64,000 nucleotides of DNA from Pseudomonadota bacterium (GCA_023419315.1 JAEZYE010000044.1:1-64000); one strand, 5' to 3'. Positions 34,571 through 43,924 are shown, counted from the first letter of the stretch. Notes: generated by a model from the sequence alone, not told the origin. Program-made: numbers and translations.

Positions 34571-35848
34571 ATGCGCATCGCAATCATCGGTTCGGGCATT
34601 GCCGGACTCGCCAGTGCATGGTGGCTGGATGGCGAGCATGAAGTGACGCTGTTCGAAGCCAACGATTACCTTGGCGGACATACCCATACGCATGATGTCC
34701 GCGTCGGCGGGCGGCGCATGGCGGTGGATACCGGCTTCATTGTCTTCAATCCCCTGCATTACCCGTTGCTCACGGCCCTGTTCGATGAACTGGGCGTGGC
34801 CTCGCAGGCGACGACCATGAGTTTCTCCGTCCACAGTGAGCGCAGCGGCGTGGAATACAACGCCACCTCGCTCGACGGCCTGTTCTGCCAGCGGCGCAAT
34901 CTGGCATCGCCGCGCTTCTGGGGCATGCTGCACGACCTGCGGCGCTTCTATCGCGACGCACCCGCGTTGCTGGACGCGCACGAAGGCCCGACGCTGGGCG
35001 AGTACTTGCGCAGCCAGCGCTATGGCGCCGCCTTCATCGAGGAACATCTGCTGCCGATGGCATCGGCCCTGTGGTCGTCGCCGACAGCGACCGTGATGGA
35101 GTTCCCTGCGCGCTATCTCGTCCAGTTCATGGCGAACCACCAGATGCTGCGCATGACCGGGCGTTCGCCCTGGCGCGTCGTGCAGGGCGGATCGGCGCGC
35201 TACGTGGACGCATTGCGCTCACGTTGGCAGGTGCGCGAACGGTTGGGCTGTCCGGTGCATGCGGTGGAGCGCATGCGCTGGGGCGTGCGCGTGCACAGCG
35301 CCGCCGGCGTGGAAGGGTTCGACACCGTCATCCTCGCTTGCCACAGCGATCAGGCGCTCGCGCTGCTGGCCGATGCCGACCCGGCCGAGCGTGCGGTGCT
35401 GGGCGGCATCCGCTACCAGCGCAACGAAGTCGTGCTGCACACCGACGCTTCGCTGCTGCCGCGCAATCGCAAGGCTTGGGCGGCGTGGAATGCGCACGTT
35501 CCGCGTGACCCCGCTGCGCCGTGCACGGTCAGCTATTGCATGAACCTGCTGCAGGGGCTTCCGGGTGATGTCCCGCTGGTGGTGACGCTCAATCGCGGTG
35601 ATGCCATCGATCCCGACAAAGTCCTGCGGCGCATGAGCTACGCGCATCCCATCCACGATCACGCGGCGGTGCGGGCGCAGCGGCGGTGGGCGGACATCCA
35701 GGGCCGGCGGCACACGTGGTTCGCGGGTGCGTACTGGGGATGGGGCTTCCATGAGGATGGCATCCGCAGCGCGCGGCGCGTGGTCGATGCGCTGCGCGAT
35801 CGGATGCCCGAGGCCGGCGCGTTGATCGAAGACGAGGTGAGCGCGTGA
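34571..35848 (+). CDS. FAD-dependent amine-oxidase-like oxidoreductase (lipid operon)
   Basis: This 425-residue flavoprotein has a dinucleotide loop at the very start (MRIAIIGSGIAGLASAWWL) and the FAD-binding motif VDTGFIVFNPLHYP. The C-terminus closes with HTWFAGAYWGWGFHEDGIRSARRV, typical of the NAD(P)/FAD proteins always found with DUF1365 and CFA synthase. Relatives act on membrane acyl chains; in Rhodobacter a protein of this kind takes part in furan fatty acid formation. The stop overlaps the DUF1365 start. Confidence 0.85.
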   Translation: MRIAIIGSGIAGLASAWWLDGEHEVTLFEANDYLGGHTHTHDVRVGGRRMAVDTGFIVFNPLHYPLLTALFDELGVASQATTMSFSVHSERSGVEYNATSLDGLFCQRRNLASPRFWGMLHDLRRFYRDAPALLDAHEGPTLGEYLRSQRYGAAFIEEHLLPMASALWSSPTATVMEFPARYLVQFMANHQMLRMTGRSPWRVVQGGSARYVDALRSRWQVRERLGCPVHAVERMRWGVRVHSAAGVEGFDTVILACHSDQALALLADADPAERAVLGGIRYQRNEVVLHTDASLLPRNRKAWAAWNAHVPRDPAAPCTVSYCMNLLQGLPGDVPLVVTLNRGDAIDPDKVLRRMSYAHPIHDHAAVRAQRRWADIQGRRHTWFAGAYWGWGFHEDGIRSARRVVDALRDRMPEAGALIEDEVSA

Positions 35849-36612
35849 GCACCAGCGCACTCTACCTGGGCCACGTCGTGCATCGCCGGCATCATCCGCA
35901 TGCGCACGCGTTCCGCTATCCCATCGCGCAACTGCTGCTGGATCTGGACGAGATCGACACGCTCTTCGAACGCCGCTGGCTGTGGTCGGTCAATCGCCGC
36001 AACCTGGCCGAGTTCCGCCGCAGCGACTACCTGGGCGATCCATCGCGCCCCCTCATCGACGCCGTCAAGGACCATGCCTGCGCCGCGATCGGCCACAGGC
36101 CGGCAGGCCCGGTGCGGCTGCTGACGCATCTGCGGTTCGGCGGCCACGTCTTCAACCCGGTCAGCTTCTACTACTGCTACCAGGCCGATGGCGCGACGCT
36201 GGACTGCATCGTTGCCGACATCACCAACACGCCGTGGAACGAGCGCCACGCCTACGTGCTGCCGGCAGAAAGCGCGGAAAGCCGCGGCCGTGCGCTGCGC
36301 TGGCAATTCGACAAATGCTTCCATGTGTCGCCGTTCATGCCGATGGACTGCCGCTACGACTGGCGCTTCACCGTGCCGGGCGACGATCTGCGCGTGCACA
36401 TGCAGGTCTGGCGGCAAGGCATGCGGCAGTTCGACGCGACGCAATCCATGCAGCGGCGTCCGCTCGATGGCACGGGCCTGGCGCGCGTGCTGGCCGCCTA
36501 TCCGCTGATGACCGTGCAGGTGGTCGCCGCCATCCATTGGCAGGCGCTTCGCCTGTGGCTCAAACGCAACCCCGTGCACGACCATCCTTCCCTCGCCCGG
36601 ACTTCACGATGA
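35845..36612 (+). CDS. DUF1365 protein (lipid operon)
   Basis: This 255-residue protein belongs to DUF1365: LYLGHVVHRRHHPHAHAFRYPI at the start, FNPVSFYYCYQADG and NTPWNERHAYVLP in the middle, FHVSPFMPMDCRYDW toward the end. The family is a constant partner of the adjacent FAD oxidoreductase and CFA-type enzyme in membrane-lipid stress operons. Its catalytic role is not settled. Four-base overlaps with both neighbours indicate coupled translation. Confidence 0.9.
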   Translation: MSTSALYLGHVVHRRHHPHAHAFRYPIAQLLLDLDEIDTLFERRWLWSVNRRNLAEFRRSDYLGDPSRPLIDAVKDHACAAIGHRPAGPVRLLTHLRFGGHVFNPVSFYYCYQADGATLDCIVADITNTPWNERHAYVLPAESAESRGRALRWQFDKCFHVSPFMPMDCRYDWRFTVPGDDLRVHMQVWRQGMRQFDATQSMQRRPLDGTGLARVLAAYPLMTVQVVAAIHWQALRLWLKRNPVHDHPSLARTSR

Positions 36613-37865
36613 ACGAAACGACCGCTTCGATGGCAGTGCCGCGTCCCGCCGCGCTGGACGCGTTCCTGCGCAACCGTCTGCTGGCGCAACTGGCGACGTT
36701 GCGCGAAGGCGGCCTGCGCGTGCGCGATGCGTTCGGCGAAACGCGGCTGGGTGATCCAACGGGCGAACTGCAGGCCACGGTCACCGTCGATGGCCCGGCC
36801 TTCTATCGCAAGGTCGCCGCGCAAGGCAGCGTGGGTGCGGGTGAGAGCTACATCCACGGTGACTGGCATTGCGATGATCTGGTCGCACTGGTGCGGCTGC
36901 TGGTGCGCAATCGCGATCTGCTCGATGGCATGGAACGCGGGCCCGCCCGCCTCGGCGGATGGCTGCTGCGCGGCTGGAACCGGCTGCGACGGAACAGTCG
37001 CGCAGGCAGCCGTCGCAACATCGCCGCGCATTACGATCTCGGCAACGACTTCTTCAGCCTGTTCCTGTCGCAGGACCTGATGTACTCCTCCGCGCTGTAT
37101 TCCGGCGATGACGAGCCTCTGGAAATCGCGTCGCGCCGCAAGCTGGATCGCATCTGCCGGCAATTGCAGTTGCGCCCCGGCGATCGCGTGATCGAGATCG
37201 GCACCGGCTGGGGCGGCTTCGCCATCCACGCGGCACGCCATTACGGGTGCCACGTCACCACCACCACGATTTCCGCCGAGCAGCATGCACTCGCCCGCGC
37301 GCGGGTCGAAGAAGCGGGCTTGCAGGATCGCGTCACGCTGCTGATGCAGGACTACCGCGATCTGGACGGCCAGTTCGACAAGCTGGTCTCGATCGAAATG
37401 ATCGAAGCCGTCGGCGCAGAGTATCTGGACCACTACATGGGCACGCTGCAGCGGCTGTTGAAGCCCGATGGCGTCGCCCTGCTGCAGGCGATCACGATCG
37501 AGGATCACCGCTACGAGCAGGCGCGGCGCAGCGTGGACTACATCAAGCGCTTTGTGTTCCCCGGCAGTTTCATCCCCTCCCTCAATGCGATCCTCGCAGC
37601 CAAGACCCGGGCAAGTGACCTGCAACTGATCGCACAGCAGGATTTCGGCCACTCCTACGCGTTGACCCTGCGCGCGTGGCGGCAACGTTTCCTGGCACAG
37701 CAGCCGGCGGTGCTCGCACAAGGCTTCGATGCGCGCTTCTGCCGGCTCTGGGAGTTCTATCTGGCGTATTGCGAAGGCGGCTTCCTGGAACGCTCGATCG
37801 GTGTGTCGCACCTGCTGCTCGCGCGTCCCGGCTATCGGCCGGCCACCAACGCCGGACGGCTCTGA
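36609..37865 (+). CDS. Cyclopropane-fatty-acyl-phospholipid synthase-type methyltransferase 1
   Basis: This 418-residue SAM-dependent enzyme has the CFA synthase core: HYDLGNDFFSLFLSQDLMYSSALY, the SAM loop VIEIGTGWGGFAIHAA, and SIEMIEAVGAEYLDHYM. It methylates or cyclopropanates double bonds of phospholipid acyl chains at the membrane. Length and motifs match the full-length family. The gene overlaps DUF1365 (ATGA) and is followed one base later by the DUF2878 gene. The operon also has a second, more divergent member, suggesting different products. Confidence 0.9.
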   Translation: MNETTASMAVPRPAALDAFLRNRLLAQLATLREGGLRVRDAFGETRLGDPTGELQATVTVDGPAFYRKVAAQGSVGAGESYIHGDWHCDDLVALVRLLVRNRDLLDGMERGPARLGGWLLRGWNRLRRNSRAGSRRNIAAHYDLGNDFFSLFLSQDLMYSSALYSGDDEPLEIASRRKLDRICRQLQLRPGDRVIEIGTGWGGFAIHAARHYGCHVTTTTISAEQHALARARVEEAGLQDRVTLLMQDYRDLDGQFDKLVSIEMIEAVGAEYLDHYMGTLQRLLKPDGVALLQAITIEDHRYEQARRSVDYIKRFVFPGSFIPSLNAILAAKTRASDLQLIAQQDFGHSYALTLRAWRQRFLAQQPAVLAQGFDARFCRLWEFYLAYCEGGFLERSIGVSHLLLARPGYRPATNAGRL

Positions 37866-37866
37866 C

Positions 37867-38415
37867 ATGCGCCGGAGCGCGATCAATCTGATCGGCAACC
37901 AGCTGGTCTGGCTGTGCGCTGTCGCGGGCGCGGCACGCGGCTGGCAGTGGCCGGCACTGCTCGCAGCCGCGTTCTACATCCCCAGCCAGTTGTCGGTTGC
38001 GGCGCAGATACGCGTGGAGTTGCGGCTGGTGATGCTGTCACTGCTCTGTGCATTCCTCGTGGACGGCACGGCCGCTGCCAGCCGCAGCGTGCAGTACGCA
38101 GCCGCTCCCTGGGGCGCGCTGCCGCCGCCGTGGATCCTCGCGCTGTGGGCGGCCTTCGCGATGACGTTGACCTCGTCGATGCGCTTCCTGCAGCGGCACA
38201 TGCTGCTGGCAGTGGCCTTCGGCGCGTTGCTGGCGCCTCTGGCCTATCTGTCCGCTGCGCACGCTTTCAATGCCGTGGAATTTGCGGAACCCGCATGGCG
38301 CGGCGTGGTGGTGCTCGGGCTCGGCTGGAGCGTGGCGCTTCCGCTGCTGTGCGTGGCCGCGCGCCGATGGTCCGGGACCATCGCATTCGCTCGATCTGCC
38401 GGAGCTCCGCGATGA
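37867..38415 (+). CDS. DUF2878-like membrane protein (lipid operon)
   Basis: This 182-residue protein has about five transmembrane helices (LIGNQLVWLCAVAGAARGW, LLAAAFYIPSQLSV, LRLVMLSLLCAFLVDG, PPWILALWAAFAMTL, MLLAVAFGALLAPLAYLSAA). The pattern and context fit DUF2878, commonly placed next to DUF1365/CFA genes. No catalytic motif is seen. It overlaps the next gene by four bases. Confidence 0.75.
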   Translation: MRRSAINLIGNQLVWLCAVAGAARGWQWPALLAAAFYIPSQLSVAAQIRVELRLVMLSLLCAFLVDGTAAASRSVQYAAAPWGALPPPWILALWAAFAMTLTSSMRFLQRHMLLAVAFGALLAPLAYLSAAHAFNAVEFAEPAWRGVVVLGLGWSVALPLLCVAARRWSGTIAFARSAGAPR

Positions 38416-39197
38416 TCACTCTGGCCTGGGTACTGCTGTACGCCGTACTGATCATGACGGCCGGCTGGTTCTGGCAGCGGCGGCATCGCAACATCGGCGT
38501 GGTCGATGCGTTGTGGGCCGCGGGCGTCGCGACGGCGGCGCTGCTGCTGGCCTGGCTGGGCGATGGCGCGGCGATGCCGCGCATCGCGCTTGCCGTGCTG
38601 GGTGGCGCGTGGGGAATCCGGCTGGCGCTGCATCTCTGGCAACGCGTGCGCAGCGAGGCCGAAGACGGCCGCTATCGCCATCTGCGTGCGCACTGGCACA
38701 GCCATCAGGGAAAAATCTTCGGCTTCTTCATGGCGCAGGCGCTGCTCATCGTCCTGTTCGCACTGCCCTTCGTGGCGGTGGCAGTCAATCCGCGGAATGA
38801 CGGACACGGCGCGCTGATCGCAGCCGTCCTCGTGTGGGTGCTGAGCGTGGGCGGCGAGTCGCTGGCGGATCGGCAGCTGTCGAAATTCCGCGCTGACCCC
38901 GCCAACCGTGGCCGCACCTGCCGCAGCGGGTTGTGGCGCTATTCGCGGCATCCCAACTACTTCTTCGAGTGGCTGCACTGGTTCGCCTACGTGCTGCTCG
39001 CGATCGGTTCGCCGCTGTGGTGGTTGGCGTGGTGCGGACCGTTGGTGATGTACGTGTTCCTCCGCTACCTCAGCGGCGTGCCCTTTACCGAACAACAGGC
39101 GCTGCGCAGCCGTGGCGAGGATTACCGCGAATACCAGCGCACCACGCCGATGTTCTTCCCCTGGTTTCCCAAGTCCACGAAGGAGCAATCGCCATGA
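38412..39197 (+). CDS. DUF1295 membrane protein (steroid 5-alpha-reductase-like fold)
   Basis: This 261-residue membrane protein has the DUF1295 signature near the C-terminus: GLWRYSRHPNYFFEWLHWFAYVLLAIG, then PFTEQQALRSRGEDYREYQRTTPMFFPWFP. This resembles the NADPH-binding end of steroid reductase/isoprenylcysteine methyltransferase-type membrane enzymes. A reductase acting on membrane lipid is plausible. Overlaps on both sides show it is part of the coupled operon. Confidence 0.85.
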   Translation: MITLAWVLLYAVLIMTAGWFWQRRHRNIGVVDALWAAGVATAALLLAWLGDGAAMPRIALAVLGGAWGIRLALHLWQRVRSEAEDGRYRHLRAHWHSHQGKIFGFFMAQALLIVLFALPFVAVAVNPRNDGHGALIAAVLVWVLSVGGESLADRQLSKFRADPANRGRTCRSGLWRYSRHPNYFFEWLHWFAYVLLAIGSPLWWLAWCGPLVMYVFLRYLSGVPFTEQQALRSRGEDYREYQRTTPMFFPWFPKSTKEQSP

Positions 39198-40264
39198 ACG
39201 CCACGTCATTGAGTCCACCCGTGGAGCGGGAAGCCGGCCTGACCGGCTTGGCCGAGCGCGGCTGGCTGCCCGACGCCGCGCTGCGCTGGGGCATCCGCCG
39301 CCTGTGCGCGCAACGTCTGCGCGAGGAGTCGTTCGGCGGACTGGAAGCGCAATCGGCCCGCTTCAGCCGCCGCATCGCCGAACTGTCGAACAGCCCGTTG
39401 GCGCTGCATGTCGATGCCGCCAACCGCCAGCATTACGAGGTGCCCGCCGCCTTCTTCCAGGCATGCCTGGGACACCGGCTGAAGTACAGCAGTTGCTACT
39501 ACCGCACCGGCCGCGAAAGCCTGGACGAGGCGGAGGACGCGATGCTGGAACTGTACGGCCAGCGCGCCGGGCTTGCCGATGGCCAGCACATCCTGGAACT
39601 CGGCTGCGGCTGGGGTTCGCTCACGCTGTGGATGGCCGAGCGCTTTCCGAATGCGCGCATCACGGCCGTGTCCAACTCGCACGGGCAGCGGCAGTACATC
39701 CAGGCGCAATGCCGAGCGCGCGGCTTCGACCATGTCGAAGTACTGACGCGCGACGTGAACCAGCTGGAGTTGCCGGCCGCGACTTTCGATCGATGCGTGT
39801 CGGTGGAAATGTTCGAACACGTGCGCAACTACGAGCGCCTGCTCGCCCGCATCGCGCGCTGGCTGAAGCGCGACGGCGCGCTGTTCCTGCACATCTTCGC
39901 CCACCGCACGCTGATGTATCCGTTCGAAGTCGAAGGCGATGACAACTGGATGGGCCGCCACTTCTTTACCGGCGGACTGATGCCGGCGGCCGATACGCTG
40001 CTGCACTTCCAGCGCGATCTCCGGCTGGAGCAGCGGTGGTGGCTGGACGGCACGCATTACCAGCGCACGGCCAATCATTGGCTGGCCAACCAGGATGCTG
40101 CTCGCGAACGCGTCATGCCGGTACTGCGTTCGACGTATGGCGACGACGGCGCCGTGCTCTGGTGGCAACGCTGGCGCATGTTCTGGATGGCCTGCGCGGA
40201 GCTGTTCGGATACGACAACGGCCGGCAGTGGCTGGTCGCCCACTATCTGTTCCGTCCACGCTGA
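39194..40264 (+). CDS. CFA-synthase-type SAM methyltransferase 2
   Basis: This 356-residue enzyme keeps the family core: HYEVPAAFFQACLGHRLKYSSCYY, the SAM loop ILELGCGWGSLTLWMAERFP, and SVEMFEHVRNYERLL, with IFAHRTLMYPFE later. It is shorter than the first copy and clearly diverged, so it is probably not a simple duplicate. Such shorter forms are candidates for the methylase that starts furan fatty acid synthesis, which is inference. The ATG overlaps the DUF1295 stop. Confidence 0.85.
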   Translation: MNATSLSPPVEREAGLTGLAERGWLPDAALRWGIRRLCAQRLREESFGGLEAQSARFSRRIAELSNSPLALHVDAANRQHYEVPAAFFQACLGHRLKYSSCYYRTGRESLDEAEDAMLELYGQRAGLADGQHILELGCGWGSLTLWMAERFPNARITAVSNSHGQRQYIQAQCRARGFDHVEVLTRDVNQLELPAATFDRCVSVEMFEHVRNYERLLARIARWLKRDGALFLHIFAHRTLMYPFEVEGDDNWMGRHFFTGGLMPAADTLLHFQRDLRLEQRWWLDGTHYQRTANHWLANQDAARERVMPVLRSTYGDDGAVLWWQRWRMFWMACAELFGYDNGRQWLVAHYLFRPR

Positions 40265-40273
40265 GGTGATCAG

Positions 40274-40807
40274 ATGCCTGCATTGAAACTGGTTTCGCTG
40301 CTTGCGCTCGCGCTGTCCGGTGCGGGTTGCAGCAGTCACGACGTTCGACCGCTGCCGCGTCCGCCCTCGGTGGATGTCCCGCGCTTCATGGGCGACTGGT
40401 ACGTCATCGCCCACATTCCCTCTTGGCCGGAGCGCAAGGCGTTCGACGCGGTGGAGCGCTACGCGCTGCGCCCGGACGGCCGCATCCAGACCACGTTTAC
40501 CTACCGTCACGGCAGTTTCCAGGCGCCGATCAAGACGATGCATCCGATTGGCACGGTCGAACCGGACGGCGGTGGCGCGATCTGGGGCATGCAGTTCGTC
40601 TGGCCGATCCAGGCCGAGTACGTCATCGCGTGGGTGGATGCCGGTTACACGCAGACCATCGTGGCGCGCAGCAAGCGCGACCACGTGTGGTACATGGCGC
40701 GCACGCCGCAGGTGTCCGAAGCCGATTACGAACGCGCGGTCCAGAGCATCAAGGCCATGGGCTACGACACCGGCAAGCTGCGCCGCGTGCCGCAGTCGGC
40801 GCGCTGA
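40274..40807 (+). CDS. blc: Outer-membrane lipocalin lipoprotein (Blc-like)
   Basis: This 177-residue protein has a lipoprotein signal (LLALALSGAGC19) and a lipocalin domain with the first structural motif FMGDWYVIAHIPSWPERKAFDAVERY and the closing YVIAWVDAGYTQTIVARSKRDHVWYMAR. Bacterial lipocalins bind lipids or lysophospholipids in the envelope and are induced by membrane stress. Its place at the end of the lipid operon, nine bases after CFA-type enzyme 2, fits transport or repair of modified lipids. Confidence 0.9.
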   Translation: MPALKLVSLLALALSGAGCSSHDVRPLPRPPSVDVPRFMGDWYVIAHIPSWPERKAFDAVERYALRPDGRIQTTFTYRHGSFQAPIKTMHPIGTVEPDGGGAIWGMQFVWPIQAEYVIAWVDAGYTQTIVARSKRDHVWYMARTPQVSEADYERAVQSIKAMGYDTGKLRRVPQSAR

Positions 40808-40813
40808 TCGGGG

Positions 40814-42388
40814 TCAGGCGCCTGCCGCGCTCCAGATGCTGTCGCGGTTCCCGTGCACGGCGCGCTTGTGCGTGTGGGCGGCGATGATCAGGAAGACGGG
40901 CGCCACGATCAGCGCCGTCAGATCGATCGCAATGCCGCTGCCGCCGTGGTTCCAGGCGCCGCCCACTCCGAGCACGCCCGCCACGCTGCCCAATGGAACC
41001 AGCGCGGTCATGAACGCCGCGACGCACAGCAGTTCCGTGGCGCCGCGCGCCGTTCCACGAACGAATGCCCAGATCACCGACGCACTGAAGACGGCGTAGT
41101 AGATGCCTTCGTGCCACGCGGCGACATTGTCCACCTGCGCCGGCAGCCATTTCGTCGCGGCAAGCGTTGCGGAGATACCGGCGACACTGCCGAGCGAGAC
41201 ACCGACGGTCAGCGCGCCCAGCACGCGCGTGGAGCGCTTCTGCAGCGGCAATCCGGCGTCGCGCTGCTTCCTGCGGCGCGATTCAAGCCACAGCAGATTG
41301 CCGGTGTAGAACACCAGCGCGCCGGCCAGTCCCAGCAGCACGTACAGCCAGCGCACCGCGTTGCCGCCATAGCTGCCGAAGTGCAGCATGAAGAACGCGT
41401 TGACCGCCGCATCCCATCCGGGCATATGTCCGGGGAGACCGTGCGTGTCCACCTGCCCCGTGTACGGATCCAGATGCGTGCTGGCGTAGGTGCGCGCACG
41501 CGTGCCATGCCGCACATCGAGGCCGGTGACTCGCGCCTCCAATCCGTGTTCCGTCTTCTGGAACGAGAAGCCATACACGTCGAAGCCCGGGAGCTGGGCC
41601 TGCACACGTTCGAGCAGCACACTCGCCGGCAACGGCTGCGCACCGGGCGGAGGCGGTACGTGCGCTTCTTCGCCCCATTGAATACCGTTCGGATAGACGA
41701 CCTTGTCCTGCACTGCGTAGAACGGATCGTGGAAAGCGAACACCACGCACGTCAGCGCCATCACCAGATGAAACGGAAGACTGACGAAACCCAGCGCGTT
41801 GTGCACGTCGAGCCACAGGCGCTTGAGGTTCCGGCCGATGCGCAGCGCGAAGAAATCCTTGGCCAGCGTCGGCAGCAGGATGATGACGCCGGACACCAGC
41901 GCCACGGCGTACAGCAACGCGACGACGCCCATGATCGGACGCGCCACCGCATCCGGGAACGGCAGCCCCACCGTCTGGTGCAAGGTATCGATGAGTTGCG
42001 CCACCGGGGCCTTGCGCAAAGGCTCGACCTGCAACGCGCCGTCGGGCGCGAAGCTGGCGCCGAACTCGGTGAACTGCCTCGGCCGGTCGCCCCGCACGCG
42101 CCAGATGACCCGCGCAGGGGCGTCGGGCGTCGTCGTCACCATCACCGAATAGTTCTTCGCTGCCTGCGGATGCGCGGCGAGCACGGCCCGCACCAGCTCG
42201 GGCGCACGCTCCAGCGGCGGCGGCGCGGCCAAGGTGGAAGGCGGCGTGGCCCAGCGCTCGAGCGGCTTTTCGAACATGGTGATCGCGCCGGCATAGAACG
42301 CGATGAACAGCATCAGGCCGGCGATGATGCCGACCCAGATGTGCACGTCCTTGTAGACCTTGACGATGTCGTTGCGGATCTTCGGCAT
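40814..42388 (-). CDS. PepSY-associated membrane protein, siderophore reductase-like
   Basis: This 524-residue inner-membrane protein opens KVYKDVHIWVGIIAGLMLFIAFYAGAITMFEKPLERW, typical of PepSY_TM proteins. It has several membrane helices and a periplasmic PepSY-type region. Members of this group next to TonB receptors are thought to reduce ferric siderophores in the periplasm. It is the last gene of the iron operon, three bases after the small membrane protein gene. Confidence 0.85.
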   Translation of the reverse strand: MPKIRNDIVKVYKDVHIWVGIIAGLMLFIAFYAGAITMFEKPLERWATPPSTLAAPPPLERAPELVRAVLAAHPQAAKNYSVMVTTTPDAPARVIWRVRGDRPRQFTEFGASFAPDGALQVEPLRKAPVAQLIDTLHQTVGLPFPDAVARPIMGVVALLYAVALVSGVIILLPTLAKDFFALRIGRNLKRLWLDVHNALGFVSLPFHLVMALTCVVFAFHDPFYAVQDKVVYPNGIQWGEEAHVPPPPGAQPLPASVLLERVQAQLPGFDVYGFSFQKTEHGLEARVTGLDVRHGTRARTYASTHLDPYTGQVDTHGLPGHMPGWDAAVNAFFMLHFGSYGGNAVRWLYVLLGLAGALVFYTGNLLWLESRRRKQRDAGLPLQKRSTRVLGALTVGVSLGSVAGISATLAATKWLPAQVDNVAAWHEGIYYAVFSASVIWAFVRGTARGATELLCVAAFMTALVPLGSVAGVLGVGGAWNHGGSGIAIDLTALIVAPVFLIIAAHTHKRAVHGNRDSIWSAAGA

Positions 42389-42391
42389 GCC

Positions 42392-42694
42392 CTACTCCAG
42401 GAATGCGCGCACGCACCACAGCAGGCCGAAGGCGAGCACGTTGGCCGCACCCAGCCACAGCCACGCGCGCAGGCTGTCGCGGAACAGGAAGACGAATGCC
42501 AGGACCGCGCACCAGACCGGCGCGATCCACCACATGACGAACTGGATCTTGCCGCCGCCCGCGTCGATGCCGTCCGGCCCCAGCCAGGCGAACAGGCCCG
42601 AGGTCGCGAGCGCCAGGCCGAAGCCGAGCACGACGCCCGCACAGGTCTTGCCGAACCAGTGCCGGCTCTGCAATCGCACGGATGGGCTGCTCAC
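42392..42694 (-). CDS. Small membrane protein of iron-uptake operon (DUF3649-like)
   Basis: This 100-residue protein has about three transmembrane helices (CAGVVLGFGLALATSGLFAWL, QFVMWWIAPVWCAVLAFVFLF, LWLGAANVLAFGLLWCV). A GTG start at 42694, overlapping the previous stop, fits the coupled layout; the longer open frame upstream is a shadow of the neighbouring gene. DUF3649 is suggested by context with PepSY and DUF3325 genes. Function unknown. Confidence 0.7.
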   Translation of the reverse strand: MSSPSVRLQSRHWFGKTCAGVVLGFGLALATSGLFAWLGPDGIDAGGGKIQFVMWWIAPVWCAVLAFVFLFRDSLRAWLWLGAANVLAFGLLWCVRAFLE

Positions 42695-42963
42695 TTCCGC
42701 GCCCCACGCGCATGTGCGCGCCACGCGCCCACGAACGGCGCCAGCGATGCGACCAGCATCACCAGCACCAGCCAGGCCGACACGGCTTCGAGCGGTCCCA
42801 GGGTCGGCCAGGCCAGCGCGAGCGAAAGCAGCAGGCACGACACGCCCGGCCATGCAGGCCATCGTCCCTTCGCGCGCCATTGCTGCTGCGGCGACGCCAG
42901 ATACAGCAGCCATGCCCCTGCAATGCCGATCGTTCCCGCGAGCGAAACCAGCCACACACTCAT
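42691..42963 (-). CDS. Small membrane protein of iron-uptake operon (DUF3325-like)
   Basis: This 90-residue protein has about three transmembrane helices (VWLVSLAGTIGIAGAWLLYLAS, GVSCLLLSLALAWPTLG, AVSAWLVLVMLVASLAPF) and a basic end. DUF3325 proteins regularly accompany PepSY and DUF3649 proteins beside TonB receptors. ATG 42963 follows the esterase stop by ten bases. Function unknown. Confidence 0.7.
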   Translation of the reverse strand: MSVWLVSLAGTIGIAGAWLLYLASPQQQWRAKGRWPAWPGVSCLLLSLALAWPTLGPLEAVSAWLVLVMLVASLAPFVGAWRAHARGARK

Positions 42964-42973
42964 GCGTGGGACC

Positions 42974-43924
42974 TCACGGCGCCGTCGCCGCAACCGCGGC
43001 AAGGAACCGCGGCAGCGATGCGCCCAGCGTCTGTCCATGTGACAGTCCTGGCAACGTTTCCCATTCGACCGTCATGCCACGTGCGCGCTGGCGCTCCACC
43101 ATGCGCTCCATCGCATCGGCAGGCACGCTCGCGCGTGCGCGGCGCATGGCGTCGATCGTTCCCGGATCACATCCCGCGGGAGCATGCGGTGCAGCCGCCT
43201 GCGGCCGCGCCGCTTGCCCCGTCCACAGATACACACGCGGCGATGCGCCGCTCCATTGCACGGCCTGCTTTTCTTCCGCCAGCAGATGGCCATCGCCCCA
43301 CCACAGCGACGGATCCGCCGCACCGAACTGCGCAAACGCCTGCGGCCGCGTGAACAAGGCATGCAGCACGAATACGCCGCCGTAGGAGTGTCCCCACAAT
43401 GCGTGGCGTGCGGGGTCGATCGGTGCCAGCTCACCCACCTTCTTCCGGGCTTCTCCGGTGAGAAAGTCCAGGAATGCGTCCGCACCGCCATTGCGTCGCG
43501 TGCCGAGCGGATCACGCTGCGCTTCTTCGCCGCCAGGACGGCGCGGCGTGTAGTCGTAGGCACGTGCATCGCCGTCGATACGCAGATCGTTGTCGTGCGC
43601 GACGAACACGATCACCGGAGGCGAAGGCGCCTGCGCCAACTGCTTCAACGTGTCGGCCTGGATATCCATCAACGCCGCATTGCCATCAAGCAGCCATGCC
43701 ACCGGATGGCCTGCTCGCGGCGCCGGTCTTTCCGGCACCGCGACACGCAGGCGATAGCGTGTTGCACCATCGACGGTCGGAACGACCAGCGCATGGAAGC
43801 GATAACCCGGCACCGGTGCCTCGGCGACCGTTTTCCCCACGCGCCGCGACAGATCCGGTTGCGCCAGCGCCGGCAAGGCCAGCGCCATCGCGACCACGCA
43901 CAGCATCACCCGCAGCCCACGCAT
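42974..43924 (-). CDS. Periplasmic siderophore esterase-like alpha/beta hydrolase
   Basis: This 316-residue protein has a signal peptide (VMLCVVAMALALPALAQ) and an esterase domain of the IroE/Fes type: AWLLDGNAALMDIQ, VAHDNDLRIDGDARAYDYTPRRPGG, the nucleophile elbow GHSYGG, and a C-terminal LSHGQT histidine. It probably hydrolyses an ester-type siderophore after import. ATG 43924 shares a base with the receptor stop; an in-frame GTG one codon earlier is also possible. Confidence 0.85.
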   Translation of the reverse strand: MRGLRVMLCVVAMALALPALAQPDLSRRVGKTVAEAPVPGYRFHALVVPTVDGATRYRLRVAVPERPAPRAGHPVAWLLDGNAALMDIQADTLKQLAQAPSPPVIVFVAHDNDLRIDGDARAYDYTPRRPGGEEAQRDPLGTRRNGGADAFLDFLTGEARKKVGELAPIDPARHALWGHSYGGVFVLHALFTRPQAFAQFGAADPSLWWGDGHLLAEEKQAVQWSGASPRVYLWTGQAARPQAAAPHAPAGCDPGTIDAMRRARASVPADAMERMVERQRARGMTVEWETLPGLSHGQTLGASLPRFLAAVAATAP

